A stretch of DNA of 64,000 nucleotides from an uncultured Stenotrophomonas sp. (lineage in GTDB: Bacteria > Pseudomonadota > Gammaproteobacteria > Xanthomonadales > Xanthomonadaceae): NCBI GenBank assembly GCA_900078405.1, contig FLTS01000001.1, positions 1,140,626 through 1,204,625 on the forward strand, read 5' to 3'. The notes under the pieces were generated by a model, which had not been told where the DNA came from, did no database searches, and saw nothing but the letters and a program-made list of their open reading frames with translations. The position numbers were made by a program, and so were the translations under genes. The stretch's first letter is position 1, and every line of letters starts with the position of its first letter. Below are positions 44,405 through 55,263 of this stretch, piece by piece.

Positions 44405-46605
44405 AACCGGCGCGTCCCCGCTTTCGCGGCTGGCGGCTGCTGGCCCTCGCCACCTTGACCTGGTTCTTCGGCAGCCTGCTGTTCGCCCCCATGCTCAACC
44501 CGTGGGTGGCCTGGCGCATCCGCACCGACGGCCCGACCCTCATGCTGCTGCAACAGGCCAACATCGAAATGATGCTGGTACGCGAGGAACTGCATTCGCA
44601 CTGGCTGATCCACCATCAGTGGCCGGACGAGGCGAGGCTTCCGGGCGTGCACGATCCGGCCGAGGCGCTGCTGGAGATCGACGTGCCGGCCACGCATGAA
44701 GTGCGCTTCCGCTACACCTCGCGCTTTCCGGCCAACTCCCGACTGCGCGGTACCGCGCTGATCCAGCGCTTCGATACGCAGACACAGGCCTGGAGCTGCC
44801 GGCCCGGCAATCCTTCGCCGCCGTCGCGGCTGCTGGGCCACGACTGCCGCGACTCGACGCCGTGGAGCATCATCGAATGGCTGACGCTGATATTGGTGTT
44901 GGCGCTGCTGGCGATGGCGGGCATCGCCGCACTGTGGTTCTTCGTGCGCCCCGCCGTCGCCACGATTATCCGCGAGCCGCGCAACCTGTTCCGCCAGCCC
45001 GTCACCGCCCTGCCACGGTTGAACCGGCAGCTTGGCTGGCTGCGCGCCCGCAGCGCCGTGCTGGAAACCGCCGGCGTGCCATCGCAACGCTGGCGTGACG
45101 CGCTGGAATACCCCGGCGACGATGCCGAAGCGCGCGCCAAACGACTTGCCGCCTGCATGGGCGCGGAGAGCACAGCCACGCACGATTGGGCGCTGCCCGG
45201 CCACGTCCACCTCTGGCGCCTGCCGCTCACGCTGCCGGTCGCCCTCGAACGCCTGTGGCTCTACCTGCCGGATCCGGCACTGCCCGCCGACCGCATCGTC
45301 GCCCTGCTGCGCAGCCTGCCCAGCGGGCAGGACGTGGTGCTGGTGGTCAGCCCGGCCATCGAGGCCGATGCCGCCCTGCTCGACTTCACCCGCGACCCGG
45401 CCAACCTGTGCGTCTGCCTGGATCAGGCCACGCAGACCGAATGGCTGCTGAAACCCTCCGCCGCCCCGGTACTGGTCGCGCAACTGGCGCGGCAGTTGCA
45501 GGTCACGCGCATCTCGCCCTACCAGACCCGCGGCGGCGTGACCCGCCCGGCCGCGTTCTTCGGCCGCGACGCCCTGCTGGCGCGCGTGCTCAACCGCGAA
45601 CCCGGCAACTACCTGCTGGTGGGCGGCCGCCAGCTTGGCAAGACCAGCCTGATGAAGGCAATCGAGCGCCGCTTCGACGGCCACCCGCGCGTGCATTGCC
45701 GCTACCTGTCGCTGCGCGACCACCGGTTGGGCGCGCGTCTGGCGGCGGAATTGGCACTGCCCGCCGACACCGATCTGGATGCCCTGATCGAAGCGCTGGC
45801 GGCCCGTTCCGGCGGCCGCCGCCTGCTCCTGCTGGTGGACGAAACCGACCTGTTCATGCGCGCCGAGGCCGAAAGCGGCTACGGGCAACTGTCCGCATTG
45901 CGCGCCCTGAGCGAATCCGGCCGCTGCCACTTCATGCTGGCCGGCTTCTGGGATCTCTACGAAGCGGCGATGCACGATTACGCCTCGCCGATCCGCAATT
46001 TCGGCGAGGTCATCCACCTCGGCGGGCTGGAACGCGACGCCTGCATCGCGCTGGCCACCGAACCGATGGCGCGGCTGGGCATCCATTTCAACGATGGTGC
46101 CTTGCCCGCCACGCTAGCCACCGCCTGCGGCCAACGCGCCAACCTGGTCGCCATCGTCTGCCAGCAGGCGCTGGAAAACATGGATCGCGGCCAACGCCTG
46201 ATCGACCAGCGGCAGATGCAGGCGGCGATGCAATCCGAGGCCGTGCTGGACGCGCTGGCCGGCTGGGCGCGGCTCAGCCCCGAGCCAACGGCATCCCGCA
46301 TCGACCGCATCGTGGTCTATCGCGCCGCGCAGACGCACTTCGCCCGTGGCGATGCCCTCACCCTGCCCGGCCTGCTGCGGGATTTCGACCATGCCGGCAT
46401 CGCCATCGAGGCCGAAGCGCTGCGCCGCTCCCTGTCGCGGCTGCAACTGGCCTACGTGCTCAAGCGCGATGGCGACGGCGAGCAGCTGCGGTTCGCGGTG
46501 CCATTGTTCGCCATGCAGTTCCAGCCGGGCGAAGTGGATGCCCTGCTGGAGCGCGAACTGCGCTCGATGCGCGACGGCATTCCCGCGCAGGACAACCGCG
46601 CATAA
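44401..46605 (+). CDS. Membrane-anchored AAA/STAND-type ATPase with pilin-like periplasmic domain (gene 3 of the cassette)
   Basis: A 734-residue protein starting GTG at 44401, overlapping gene 2 by four bases. Transmembrane helices lie at about 12-34 (WRLLALATLTWFFGSLLFA) and 157-183 (SIIEWLTLILVLALLAMAGI). Between them is a domain whose helix (LMLLQQANIEMMLVREEL) and C-terminal TQAWSCRPG...LLGHDCR pattern (Cys133 and Cys149) resemble a type IV pilin head with its disulfide loop. The cytoplasmic part has GGRQLGKTSLM (Walker A, about 408-418), LLLLVDETD (Walker B, about 475-483) and a winged-helix-like C-terminus. This may be a sensor ATPase that responds to envelope events and works with gene 2; this is inference. 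Confidence 0.8.
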   Translation: MKPARPRFRGWRLLALATLTWFFGSLLFAPMLNPWVAWRIRTDGPTLMLLQQANIEMMLVREELHSHWLIHHQWPDEARLPGVHDPAEALLEIDVPATHEVRFRYTSRFPANSRLRGTALIQRFDTQTQAWSCRPGNPSPPSRLLGHDCRDSTPWSIIEWLTLILVLALLAMAGIAALWFFVRPAVATIIREPRNLFRQPVTALPRLNRQLGWLRARSAVLETAGVPSQRWRDALEYPGDDAEARAKRLAACMGAESTATHDWALPGHVHLWRLPLTLPVALERLWLYLPDPALPADRIVALLRSLPSGQDVVLVVSPAIEADAALLDFTRDPANLCVCLDQATQTEWLLKPSAAPVLVAQLARQLQVTRISPYQTRGGVTRPAAFFGRDALLARVLNREPGNYLLVGGRQLGKTSLMKAIERRFDGHPRVHCRYLSLRDHRLGARLAAELALPADTDLDALIEALAARSGGRRLLLLVDETDLFMRAEAESGYGQLSALRALSESGRCHFMLAGFWDLYEAAMHDYASPIRNFGEVIHLGGLERDACIALATEPMARLGIHFNDGALPATLATACGQRANLVAIVCQQALENMDRGQRLIDQRQMQAAMQSEAVLDALAGWARLSPEPTASRIDRIVVYRAAQTHFARGDALTLPGLLRDFDHAGIAIEAEALRRSLSRLQLAYVLKRDGDGEQLRFAVPLFAMQFQPGEVDALLERELRSMRDGIPAQDNRA

Positions 46606-46643
46606 GCCCGGCATGGCTGGTCAGCTGCAGCGCCAGCCTGCCA

Positions 46644-49538
46644 TCATCCGCACACACGATTGCGCCCGTTGCGCTTGGCCTCGTAGAGCAGGACGTCGGC
46701 ACGGTTGATGAGCTTCTCGTGGTGGGTCAATCCCACACGCTCGGCCACGCCCATGCTCACGCTCATCGAGAACCCCGGCGCGAAGGCGGAGGTGTCGATG
46801 GCCGCCACCGCCTGGCGCAGCCGTTCGCAACGCGACAGCGCATCCTCACGCGCAAGGCCGGGGAACAGCAGGGCGAATTCCTCGCCACCCCAGCGCGCTG
46901 TGAGCGCGCCGTCGCCAGCATGTGCCCGGATCGTGTCGGCCGCTGCGCGCAACGCGGCATCGCCGGCGGTGTGCGAATACTGGTCATTGATGCGTTTGAA
47001 ATGGTCGAGATCGGCCATGACCAGCGTCAATGGCGCGCCCTCGCGCACGGCGTTGTCAAATTCGTGCGCAAGGGCCTCGTCGAAAGCCCGCCGGTTCATC
47101 AGCCCGGTCAACGTGTCTTCGCGCGCCTGCCTCTCGAACGCCTCGGCCTGGACCCTGAGATCATGAGTACGCTCATCCACCTGCACGCTGAGCCGGTGCT
47201 TGGCCGCCTGCAGAGCATGCACGCGCCAGCGATAGAAGCCATACAGCAACAACAGGGCCAGCGCCGCCAATCCAAGCCGGAAACCGGGCCGCTGCAGCAG
47301 TCGAGGCTCGATGTGCAACGCGATGCGCGCCTCCTCCCGGCTCCAGCCGCCCTTGGGATGCGCGGCGGATACGCGGAACACATAATCGCCCGGAGCAAGA
47401 TTGGTGAACTGCGCAAAACGCAGCGGATCGCGCTCGACCCAATCCGGATCGAAGCCGTCGAGCCGGTAGCGGTAACGGATTTTCTCGGGAATCAGGTAGC
47501 TCAGCCCGGCGAAGTGCAGTTCCAGTTTGCGCGTACCGGGCGGCAGGCGAAGCCCGGCTTGCAGCGGCACGAGGCGGTCATCCACGCGCACTTCCTCGAT
47601 CACCACCGGTGGCGGCGTGCGGGTAAGTTCGTGGATACGGCCCGGCTCGGTCATCGCCAGACCTCCGGCGGTGGCGAACCAGAGCTTTCCATCCGTTGTC
47701 CGTTCCACCGCCGGCCCCGAGTTGCCGTTGCTTTGCGCACTCGCCAGGCCATCGCCTTCATCGAACCATTCCACGTCCATGCGCGATTGCCGGCCGTCGG
47801 CCACGGCGTCCAGGTCGCGCCGCGCCACCCGCAACATGCCGCGGTTGGAGGTGAGCCAGAAACGGCCCTCACCGTCTTCCAGCATCTGGAAGATTTTTGC
47901 CACCGGCAAACCCTGCTCCACACCGACCAGCCGCAGGTGTCCGTCGCGACGACGTATCAAGCCCCGGTTGGTCGCCAGCCAGAGCGCACCGTCATCGGTC
48001 TCGTGCAGGCCGAATACGTTGTTGGCGCCAAGATCGCGCAGTGAATAAGCATGGACCCGTCCGTCTTCGATCCGCGCCAGGCCATTGGAAGTACCGACCC
48101 AGAGCACACCGTGGCGGTCCTCGTGCAGCGCGACGACGAAGTCATCGGGCATGCCCTGGGCTACGGTGTAGTGCCGCACGCCCCCTGCGTCGATCCGGTT
48201 CAGCCCGCGCGAAGTACCTACCCATACCGTGCCGTCGGCGGTTTCCAGCAGGGCCCGCACCTGATTGCCGGTCAGGCCGCTGCGAGTATCGAAGTGGCGG
48301 CGCACGCGGCCATCCCACAGCACCGCGCCGTGGCTGTAGGTACCGACCCATACACCGCCTGCACGCGCCCTGCCAAGACTGAGCAGGGAATCGCCGGGCA
48401 GGCCGTCGCGGCTGCCGGCTGCGCCGAAACGGCCATCACGCAGCCAGCCCAGGCCATCGCTGGTGGCGATCCAGAGCGTGCCCCGTGCATCGGCCAGCAC
48501 GCTGCGTACATAGGCATTGGGCAACCCATCCTGCAGGCCGAAAGTGGTGAAGGGTGCATCGCGCAGCCGCAGGAGTCCGCCATTGGTGCCGACCCACAGG
48601 CTGTTCTCGCGATCCTGCCAAAGTGCGGAAATCTGTTCGTTGGGCAAGCCGTTGGCATTGCCGATCCGCTCCAGCCCATACCTCTGGCTGTGGCGGTACA
48701 GGCCGGTGATCGTGCCCAGCCAGACCGTTCCATCGGCCTCCATCATCATGCGGGTCACGTTGCCGGACGGCATGTCCGACGCCAATGGCACAAAGCGCTC
48801 GCCTTCCTGCCGCCATGCACCCCGCTCCATGCCGACATGGATGCGTCCATCCGGCCCGGAGACCACGCAGAACGCCTGCCCGGGGGGCAATCCCTGCGCT
48901 GCGCCCTGGGCCACGAAACGTCCGCCCGAATAGCGCGCCAATCCATTCGCGGTGGCAACCCAGATCGTGCCGTCTTTTCCTTGCAGCATCTTCAGCACGG
49001 AGCGGCTGGGCAGGCCGGCATCGATATCGAAAGACGTGATCACGCCACTGCCGTCGATGCGCAGCACGCCGCTGCCGTGGGTACCCACCCACAGCTCGCC
49101 ATCGTGGCCTTCCACGAGGTCGATGATCTGATCCCGCGGCAGGGCCTCGGCCCCCGGCCACACACTCCAGTGCCCTGCATGATGACGCACCACACCGCCG
49201 CTCGCCGTTCCCAGCAGCAAGCCGCCATCGCGCGCCAGCCGCAGGACCAGCACACCGCTGTCACGCAGTTCCGGTACGGCATGCTGGTCGAAGAGGCGGA
49301 ACTCGATCCCGTTGTAGCGCACCACGCCCTCCCACGTGGCGAACCACAGGTAGCCGTCCTGCGTCTGCGCGATGCCGTGGATCAGGTTGTGCGGCAGCCC
49401 CTCGCGGGTGGTCCAGACTTCCTTGAAATAGTCGCCGAGCGGCCTGGACGGCAAGCCCAGCGCCGGCCAGGTCCACAGGAAAAGCGTGCCCAGCAGCAAC
49501 ACAGCGCGCACCCGTCGCCAGCATGGGAGAAACCGCAT
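46644..49538 (-). CDS. Propeller-sensor diguanylate cyclase (Reg_prop/Y_Y_Y/GGDEF)
   Basis: A 964-residue membrane protein predicted to make c-di-GMP. From the ATG at 49538 an N-terminal signal/membrane segment (VRAVLLLGTLFLWTWPALG) is followed by a large extracytoplasmic region of two-component-regulator propeller repeats (DGTIWVATANGLARY, DNRENSLWVGTNGGLLRL-type units such as DGTVWVGTSRGLNRI), a Y_Y_Y domain (RYRYRLDGFDPDWV), a transmembrane helix (LGLAALALLLLYGFYRWRV), a short coil and a GGDEF domain with RWGGEEFALLF. The catalytic GGEEF is intact. The RxxD inhibitory site five residues before it is absent, so product inhibition by that route is unlikely. The ligand is unknown. Confidence 0.9.
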   Translation of the reverse strand: MRFLPCWRRVRAVLLLGTLFLWTWPALGLPSRPLGDYFKEVWTTREGLPHNLIHGIAQTQDGYLWFATWEGVVRYNGIEFRLFDQHAVPELRDSGVLVLRLARDGGLLLGTASGGVVRHHAGHWSVWPGAEALPRDQIIDLVEGHDGELWVGTHGSGVLRIDGSGVITSFDIDAGLPSRSVLKMLQGKDGTIWVATANGLARYSGGRFVAQGAAQGLPPGQAFCVVSGPDGRIHVGMERGAWRQEGERFVPLASDMPSGNVTRMMMEADGTVWLGTITGLYRHSQRYGLERIGNANGLPNEQISALWQDRENSLWVGTNGGLLRLRDAPFTTFGLQDGLPNAYVRSVLADARGTLWIATSDGLGWLRDGRFGAAGSRDGLPGDSLLSLGRARAGGVWVGTYSHGAVLWDGRVRRHFDTRSGLTGNQVRALLETADGTVWVGTSRGLNRIDAGGVRHYTVAQGMPDDFVVALHEDRHGVLWVGTSNGLARIEDGRVHAYSLRDLGANNVFGLHETDDGALWLATNRGLIRRRDGHLRLVGVEQGLPVAKIFQMLEDGEGRFWLTSNRGMLRVARRDLDAVADGRQSRMDVEWFDEGDGLASAQSNGNSGPAVERTTDGKLWFATAGGLAMTEPGRIHELTRTPPPVVIEEVRVDDRLVPLQAGLRLPPGTRKLELHFAGLSYLIPEKIRYRYRLDGFDPDWVERDPLRFAQFTNLAPGDYVFRVSAAHPKGGWSREEARIALHIEPRLLQRPGFRLGLAALALLLLYGFYRWRVHALQAAKHRLSVQVDERTHDLRVQAEAFERQAREDTLTGLMNRRAFDEALAHEFDNAVREGAPLTLVMADLDHFKRINDQYSHTAGDAALRAAADTIRAHAGDGALTARWGGEEFALLFPGLAREDALSRCERLRQAVAAIDTSAFAPGFSMSVSMGVAERVGLTHHEKLINRADVLLYEAKRNGRNRVCG

Positions 49539-49730
49539 CCGTCCGCAGAAACGTTCCGCACGCAAACGTGAATACGCCTTGCCGCCCTGACCAAGCCCGT
49601 TGCACGAAGCAATGGCGTCATGCGGCATCGGGTTTCACCTGTTCGGCCATGAAAGTCCGGGAACGATAGCAAAGCAGCCCGGACAAAGGCCGGGCACCAG
49701 CGAGCACTGACCGCAATGAATGCCTGCCGC

Positions 49731-49757
49731 AAAAGCAACGCCCCTGACGGGGCGTTG
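49731..49757 (-). terminator. Intrinsic terminator of guaA
   Basis: Stem CAACGCCCC / GGGGCGTTG (49736-49744 and 49749-49757) with loop TGAC. On the minus strand it is followed by CTTTTG. It lies about 50 bases beyond the guaA stop. Confidence 0.75.
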
Positions 49758-49807
49758 TGCGTTGCCGGATTCAGGCATTCCCGGACCCAAGCGCCTGCGG
49801 CGCCGGA

Positions 49808-51373
49808 TCACTCCCACTCGATCGTCGCCGGCGGCTTGCCGCTGATGTCGTAGACCACGCGCGAGACGCCGCGCAGTTCGTTGATGATGCGGTTGCTGAC
49901 CTTGCCGAGGAAGTCATACGGCAGGTGCGCCCAGTGCGCGGTCATGAAGTCGATGGTTTCCACCGCGCGCAGCGCGATGACCCATTCGTAGGCGCGGGCG
50001 TCGCCGACCACGCCCACCGACTTGACCGGCAGGAACACGGCGAAGGCCTGCGAGGTCTTGTCGTACAGGTCGGCCGCGCGCAGTTCCTCGATGAAGATGG
50101 CGTCGGCACGGGCCAGCAGCTCGGCATATTCGCGCTTCACCTCGCCGAGGATACGCACGCCCAGGCCGGGGCCCGGGAACGGGTGGCGGTAGACCATCGC
50201 ATGCGGCAGGCCGAGTTCGACGCCGAGGCGGCGCACCTCGTCCTTGAACAGTTCGCGCAGCGGTTCGACCAGCCCCAGCTTCATGTCCTCGGGCAGGCCA
50301 CCGACGTTGTGGTGGCTCTTGATGACGTGCGCCTTGCCGGTCTTGCTGCCGGCCGACTCGATCACGTCCGGGTAGATCGTGCCCTGCGCCAGCCACCTGG
50401 CATTGCTCAACTTGTTCGATTCTTCATCGAAGATCTCGACGAACAGGTTGCCAATGATCTTGCGCTTGGCTTCCGGGTCGGTCACGCCGTCCAGCGCCCT
50501 GAAATAGCGGTCGGCGGCATTCACCCGCACGACTTTGACGCCCATGTTGTCGGCCATCATCTTCATGACCTGGTCGCCTTCCTGGAAGCGCAGCAGGCCG
50601 GTATCGACGAACACGCAGGTCAGCTGCCGGCCGATGGCCTTGTGCAGCAGCGCGGCGACCACCGACGAATCGACGCCGCCGGACAGGCCCAGGATCACTT
50701 CATCGCTGCCGACCTGCTCGCGCACGCGGGCGATCTGGTCGTCGATGATGTTGGCCGCGGTCCACAACGTGGCGCAACCGCAGATCTCGGTGACGAAGCG
50801 CTTGAGCAGCGCCGCGCCCTGCCGGGTGTGGGTGACCTCCGGGTGGAACTGCACGCCGTACCAGCGCTTGTCCTCGTTGGCCATCGCCGCCACCGGAATG
50901 CGGTCGGTCACAGCGGTGACGACGAAGCCCGGCGGCACCTGTGCGACGTGGTCGCCGTGGCTCATCCACACGTCAAGGCGCGGCTCGCCACCGTGGTCGG
51001 ACAGGCCACCGAGCAGCGCGTCGTTGACCAGCAGCTTCACTTCGGCATGGCCGAATTCGCGCTGGTCGGCCGCTTCGGTCGCGCCACCCAACTGCTTGGC
51101 CATCGTCTGCAGGCCGTAGCAGATGCCCAGCAGCGGCAGGCCACTGTCGAACACCTGCTGCGGCGCGGCCGGGCAACCGGCTTCGGTGGTCGATTCCGGG
51201 CCACCGGACAGGATGATCCCCTTGGCACCGAACGCGGCGATCTCGGCCGGGTCGTGGTCCCATGCCCAGATTTCGCAATACACGCCGAACTCGCGGATGC
51301 GGCGCGCGATCAGCTGGGTGTACTGCGCGCCGAAATCGAGGATGAGGATCTTGTCGCTGTGGATGTTGGTCAT
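49808..51373 (-). CDS. guaA: GMP synthase (glutamine-hydrolysing)
   Basis: GuaA aminates XMP to GMP using glutamine. The 521-residue protein has a class I glutamine amidotransferase (residues 1-200) with catalytic [12 protein letters not shown] and [10 protein letters not shown]. An ATP pyrophosphatase domain follows, with [17 protein letters not shown], and a C-terminal dimer/acceptor-binding region including [16 protein letters not shown]. The ATG at 51373 gives [15 protein letters not shown], the expected start. It follows guaB by 108 bases; the gap contains a 10-bp hairpin. The 3' end has a good terminator. Confidence 0.97.
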   Translation of the reverse strand: MTNIHSDKILILDFGAQYTQLIARRIREFGVYCEIWAWDHDPAEIAAFGAKGIILSGGPESTTEAGCPAAPQQVFDSGLPLLGICYGLQTMAKQLGGATEAADQREFGHAEVKLLVNDALLGGLSDHGGEPRLDVWMSHGDHVAQVPPGFVVTAVTDRIPVAAMANEDKRWYGVQFHPEVTHTRQGAALLKRFVTEICGCATLWTAANIIDDQIARVREQVGSDEVILGLSGGVDSSVVAALLHKAIGRQLTCVFVDTGLLRFQEGDQVMKMMADNMGVKVVRVNAADRYFRALDGVTDPEAKRKIIGNLFVEIFDEESNKLSNARWLAQGTIYPDVIESAGSKTGKAHVIKSHHNVGGLPEDMKLGLVEPLRELFKDEVRRLGVELGLPHAMVYRHPFPGPGLGVRILGEVKREYAELLARADAIFIEELRAADLYDKTSQAFAVFLPVKSVGVVGDARAYEWVIALRAVETIDFMTAHWAHLPYDFLGKVSNRIINELRGVSRVVYDISGKPPATIEWE

Positions 51374-51435
51374 GGGCGCTGGAATGGATCGGTGGAAACG
51401 AAAAATCGGGGAAAGCAACGGGCCGCATATGGAGA

Positions 51436-51469
51436 AAGAGGAACGGGACACGGGTTCCTCGTTCCTCTT
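51436..51469 (-). terminator. Hairpin between guaB and guaA
   Basis: AAGAGGAACG and CGTTCCTCTT (51436-51445 and 51460-51469) form a 10-bp stem with a 14-base loop. On the minus strand the stem is followed by TCTCC. It may be an attenuator or processing hairpin between the two gua genes rather than a full terminator. Confidence 0.4.
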
Positions 51470-51481
51470 CGCTCGTCCGCG

Positions 51482-52975
<1,494 letters not shown>

Positions 52976-53062
52976 TTACCCTTTATCCGGCGCCGATGGC
53001 AGGGGCCGGTAGCACGCTGCCCGCAAAACAGCGTTGCGGCGGGCCTGCCGCCGCCCGGTCGT

Positions 53063-53947
53063 TCAGGCGGCGGCTTCGGCCGCCTCGATGGTGTTCTGCA
53101 TCAGCGTGGCCACGGTCATCGGGCCGACGCCACCCGGCACCGGGGTGATCCAGCTGGCGTGCCGCGCGGCGGCCTCGAAACCGACGTCACCGACCAGCCG
53201 GCCGTCGTCCAGCCGGTTGATGCCGACGTCGATCACCACCGCGCCCGGCTTGACCCATTCACCCGGGATCAGCTGCGGGATGCCCACCGCCACCACCAGG
53301 ATGTCGGCATTGCGCACTGCCTGTTCCAGCACCTGCTTCGGGGTGAACTTGTGGCAACTGGTCACCGTGCAGCCGGCGATCATCAGTTCCAGCGCCATCG
53401 GCCGGCCAACGTGGTTGCTGACGCCGACGATGGTGGCGTTGCGGCCGCGCACCGGCTGGTCGGTGTGCGCCAGCAGAGTGATGATGCCGCGCGGCGTGCA
53501 CGGGCGCAGGCCGAATTCGCGCAACGCCAGGTGGCCGACGTTCTGCGGATGGAAGCCATCGACGTCCTTGCACGGGTCGATGCGCTGGATCAGCCGGCGC
53601 GCGTCGGGAATGCCCGGCAGCGGCAGCTGGATCAGGATGCCGTGGATCTTCGGGTCGGCGTTGAGCTGGTCGATCAACGCCAGCAGCTCGGCTTCGGTGG
53701 TGCCTTCGGGAAGATCATGGTCAAACGCTTCGATGCCGACCTTCTCGGCCGCGCGGCGCTTGTTGCGCACGTACACCGCCGAGGCGGGATCGCCGCCGAC
53801 CAGTACCACCGCCAGCCCCGGGCGCGAACCACCGGCCGCGATGCGGGCATCCACGCGCAGTTTCAGGTCGTCGAGCAACGCCTCGGCGATGCGGCGGCCA
53901 TCAAGGATGCGGGAGGTCGGCGCAAGGGCTTCGGCAGTAGCGGTCAT
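53063..53947 (-). CDS. folD: Bifunctional methylenetetrahydrofolate dehydrogenase/cyclohydrolase FolD
   Basis: FolD interconverts 5,10-methylene- and 10-formyl-tetrahydrofolate with NADP, supplying one-carbon units. The 294-residue protein has [27 protein letters not shown] (catalytic Lys in YVRNKRR), a central [30 protein letters not shown] (landmark DPCKDVDGF), the dinucleotide-binding [14 protein letters not shown] and the C-terminal [16 protein letters not shown] signature. The ATG at 53947 gives MTATAEAL; the upstream in-frame reading lacks family character. The gene sits between guaB and moeB with the same direction. Confidence 0.96.
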   Translation of the reverse strand: MTATAEALAPTSRILDGRRIAEALLDDLKLRVDARIAAGGSRPGLAVVLVGGDPASAVYVRNKRRAAEKVGIEAFDHDLPEGTTEAELLALIDQLNADPKIHGILIQLPLPGIPDARRLIQRIDPCKDVDGFHPQNVGHLALREFGLRPCTPRGIITLLAHTDQPVRGRNATIVGVSNHVGRPMALELMIAGCTVTSCHKFTPKQVLEQAVRNADILVVAVGIPQLIPGEWVKPGAVVIDVGINRLDDGRLVGDVGFEAAARHASWITPVPGGVGPMTVATLMQNTIEAAEAAA

Positions 53948-54018
53948 GGGCGTGGGCGGCGGGATCGGGGGTCGGCTATTGTCCCCGATTCGGCGCGGCG
54001 CGGCACCCTGCCCGGCCT

Positions 54019-55158
54019 TCAACCATCGTGCGCGCAGAATGCGGCGTAGTCGATGTAACCGGGAAACGGCTTGCCTGGCGCGCACAGCGGGCAGCTCGGA
54101 TCGGGGCGCACGCGGGTTTCGCGGAAGCGCATGCCCAGTGCATCGAAACGCAGCAGGCGGCCGGCCAACGGCTCGCCGATCTCCAGCAGCAGCTTGAGTA
54201 CCTCGGTGGCCTGCATCACCCCCGCCAGCCCCGGCAGCACGCCGAGCACGCCGGCCTCGGCACAGTTGGGCGCGAACTGCGGCGGTGGCGGCTCCGGGAA
54301 CAGGCAGCGGTAGCACGGTGCCTCACCGCGCCGACGGCCGGCGTCGAACACGCTCACCTGCCCGTCGAAGCGCTCGATGGCCGCATAGACCAGTGGCTTT
54401 GCATGCTTGATGCAGGCGTCGTTGAGCAGATAGCGCAGCGGGAAATTGTCCGAGCCGTCCAACACCACGTCCACGCCATTCATCAGCGCATCGACGTTGT
54501 CGGACGTCACCCGCTGGCGGATGCCCTCCACCTCGATGTGCGGATTCAATGCCAGCAGCCGCTCACGTGCCGACTCGACCTTGGCCGCACCGACGGCGGC
54601 TTCGGCATGGATGATCTGCCGGTGCAGGTTGCTGCGCTCCACCACGTCGTGATCGACGATGCGCAGATGTCCCACCCCGGCTGCGGCCAGGTAGAACGCC
54701 GCCGGCGCACCCAGCCCGCCGGCACCCAGCACCAGCACGCGCGATTGCTGCAGGCGCCGCTGTCCGGCCTCGCCCACCTGCGGCAACAGCAGGTGGCGCG
54801 AATAGCGGTCGTAAAAATCGCGTTCGCCGGCATCGAGCCCGGGCTGCGCCAGCGGCAGGCCATCACTGCGCCATGCCACCGTGCCGCCGGCAACCGAGGC
54901 CAGATTCGTGTAGCCGGCGTCCGCCAATGCCTGCGCCGCATCGAGCGAACGCTTGCCCCCCTGGCAGATCAGCACGATCTCCGCATCGTGCACGGGCAGC
55001 CATGCCTGCGGGTCGGCCAACAGCTCGCCCCTGGCAATCCCCTGCGCGCCCTCGGCCATGCCACCCGCGCGGTCGTGCGCCTCGCGTACGTCGATCAACT
55101 GCGCCCCTGTGGCCGCGCGCTCACGGGCCTGGACGGGGGAAATCTCGCGAATGCTCAT
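54019..55158 (-). CDS. moeB: Rhodanese-MoeB/ThiF fusion (molybdopterin synthase adenylyltransferase type)
   Basis: A 379-residue protein with an N-terminal rhodanese domain (residues about 5-115; [12 protein letters not shown] and the active loop LICQGGKRS with Cys71). An E1-like MoeB/ThiF domain follows, with [21 protein letters not shown] (ATP loop), [13 protein letters not shown], and two zinc CxxC pairs, CYRC and CPLC. MoeB activates the C-terminus of MoaD for sulfur transfer in molybdopterin synthesis; the rhodanese may supply sulfur, as in MoeZ but with domain order reversed. The ATG at 55158 gives [13 protein letters not shown]. The symbol is by homology; thiamin or other sulfur-carrier activation is possible. 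Confidence 0.87.
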   Translation of the reverse strand: MSIREISPVQARERAATGAQLIDVREAHDRAGGMAEGAQGIARGELLADPQAWLPVHDAEIVLICQGGKRSLDAAQALADAGYTNLASVAGGTVAWRSDGLPLAQPGLDAGERDFYDRYSRHLLLPQVGEAGQRRLQQSRVLVLGAGGLGAPAAFYLAAAGVGHLRIVDHDVVERSNLHRQIIHAEAAVGAAKVESARERLLALNPHIEVEGIRQRVTSDNVDALMNGVDVVLDGSDNFPLRYLLNDACIKHAKPLVYAAIERFDGQVSVFDAGRRRGEAPCYRCLFPEPPPPQFAPNCAEAGVLGVLPGLAGVMQATEVLKLLLEIGEPLAGRLLRFDALGMRFRETRVRPDPSCPLCAPGKPFPGYIDYAAFCAHDG

Positions 55159-55183
55159 GCCCGGATTATCATCCAAGCGGGCC

Positions 55184-55212
55184 GGTAGTGCTGGCCGCTG
55201 TTCGGCACTACC
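55184..55212. repeat. REP element (Stenotrophomonas-type GTAGTGC palindrome)
   Basis: GGTAGTGCTGGCCGCTGTTC (from 55184) closing with GGCACTACC (to 55212) is an imperfect palindrome. It resembles the GTAG-start REPs described in Stenotrophomonas. It differs from the other REP families in this window. Confidence 0.7.
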
Positions 55213-55237
55213 TGTCGCGGATTGCCATGAACAAGAA

Positions 55238-55257
55238 GGGCGGCCCCGCGGCCGCCC
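55238..55257 (-). terminator. Terminator of der
   Basis: Stem GGGCGGCC / GGCCGCCC with loop CCGC; on the minus strand it is followed by TTCTTGTT. It lies just past the der stop. Confidence 0.72.
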
Positions 55258-55263
55258 CCATGA

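Noticed and set aside
44281..46086. A 601-codon frame on the minus strand opposite the cassette ATPase
   Set aside because: It mirrors the coding strand of the ATPase, lacks domains and has no credible ribosome-binding site. It is a GC-rich shadow frame.
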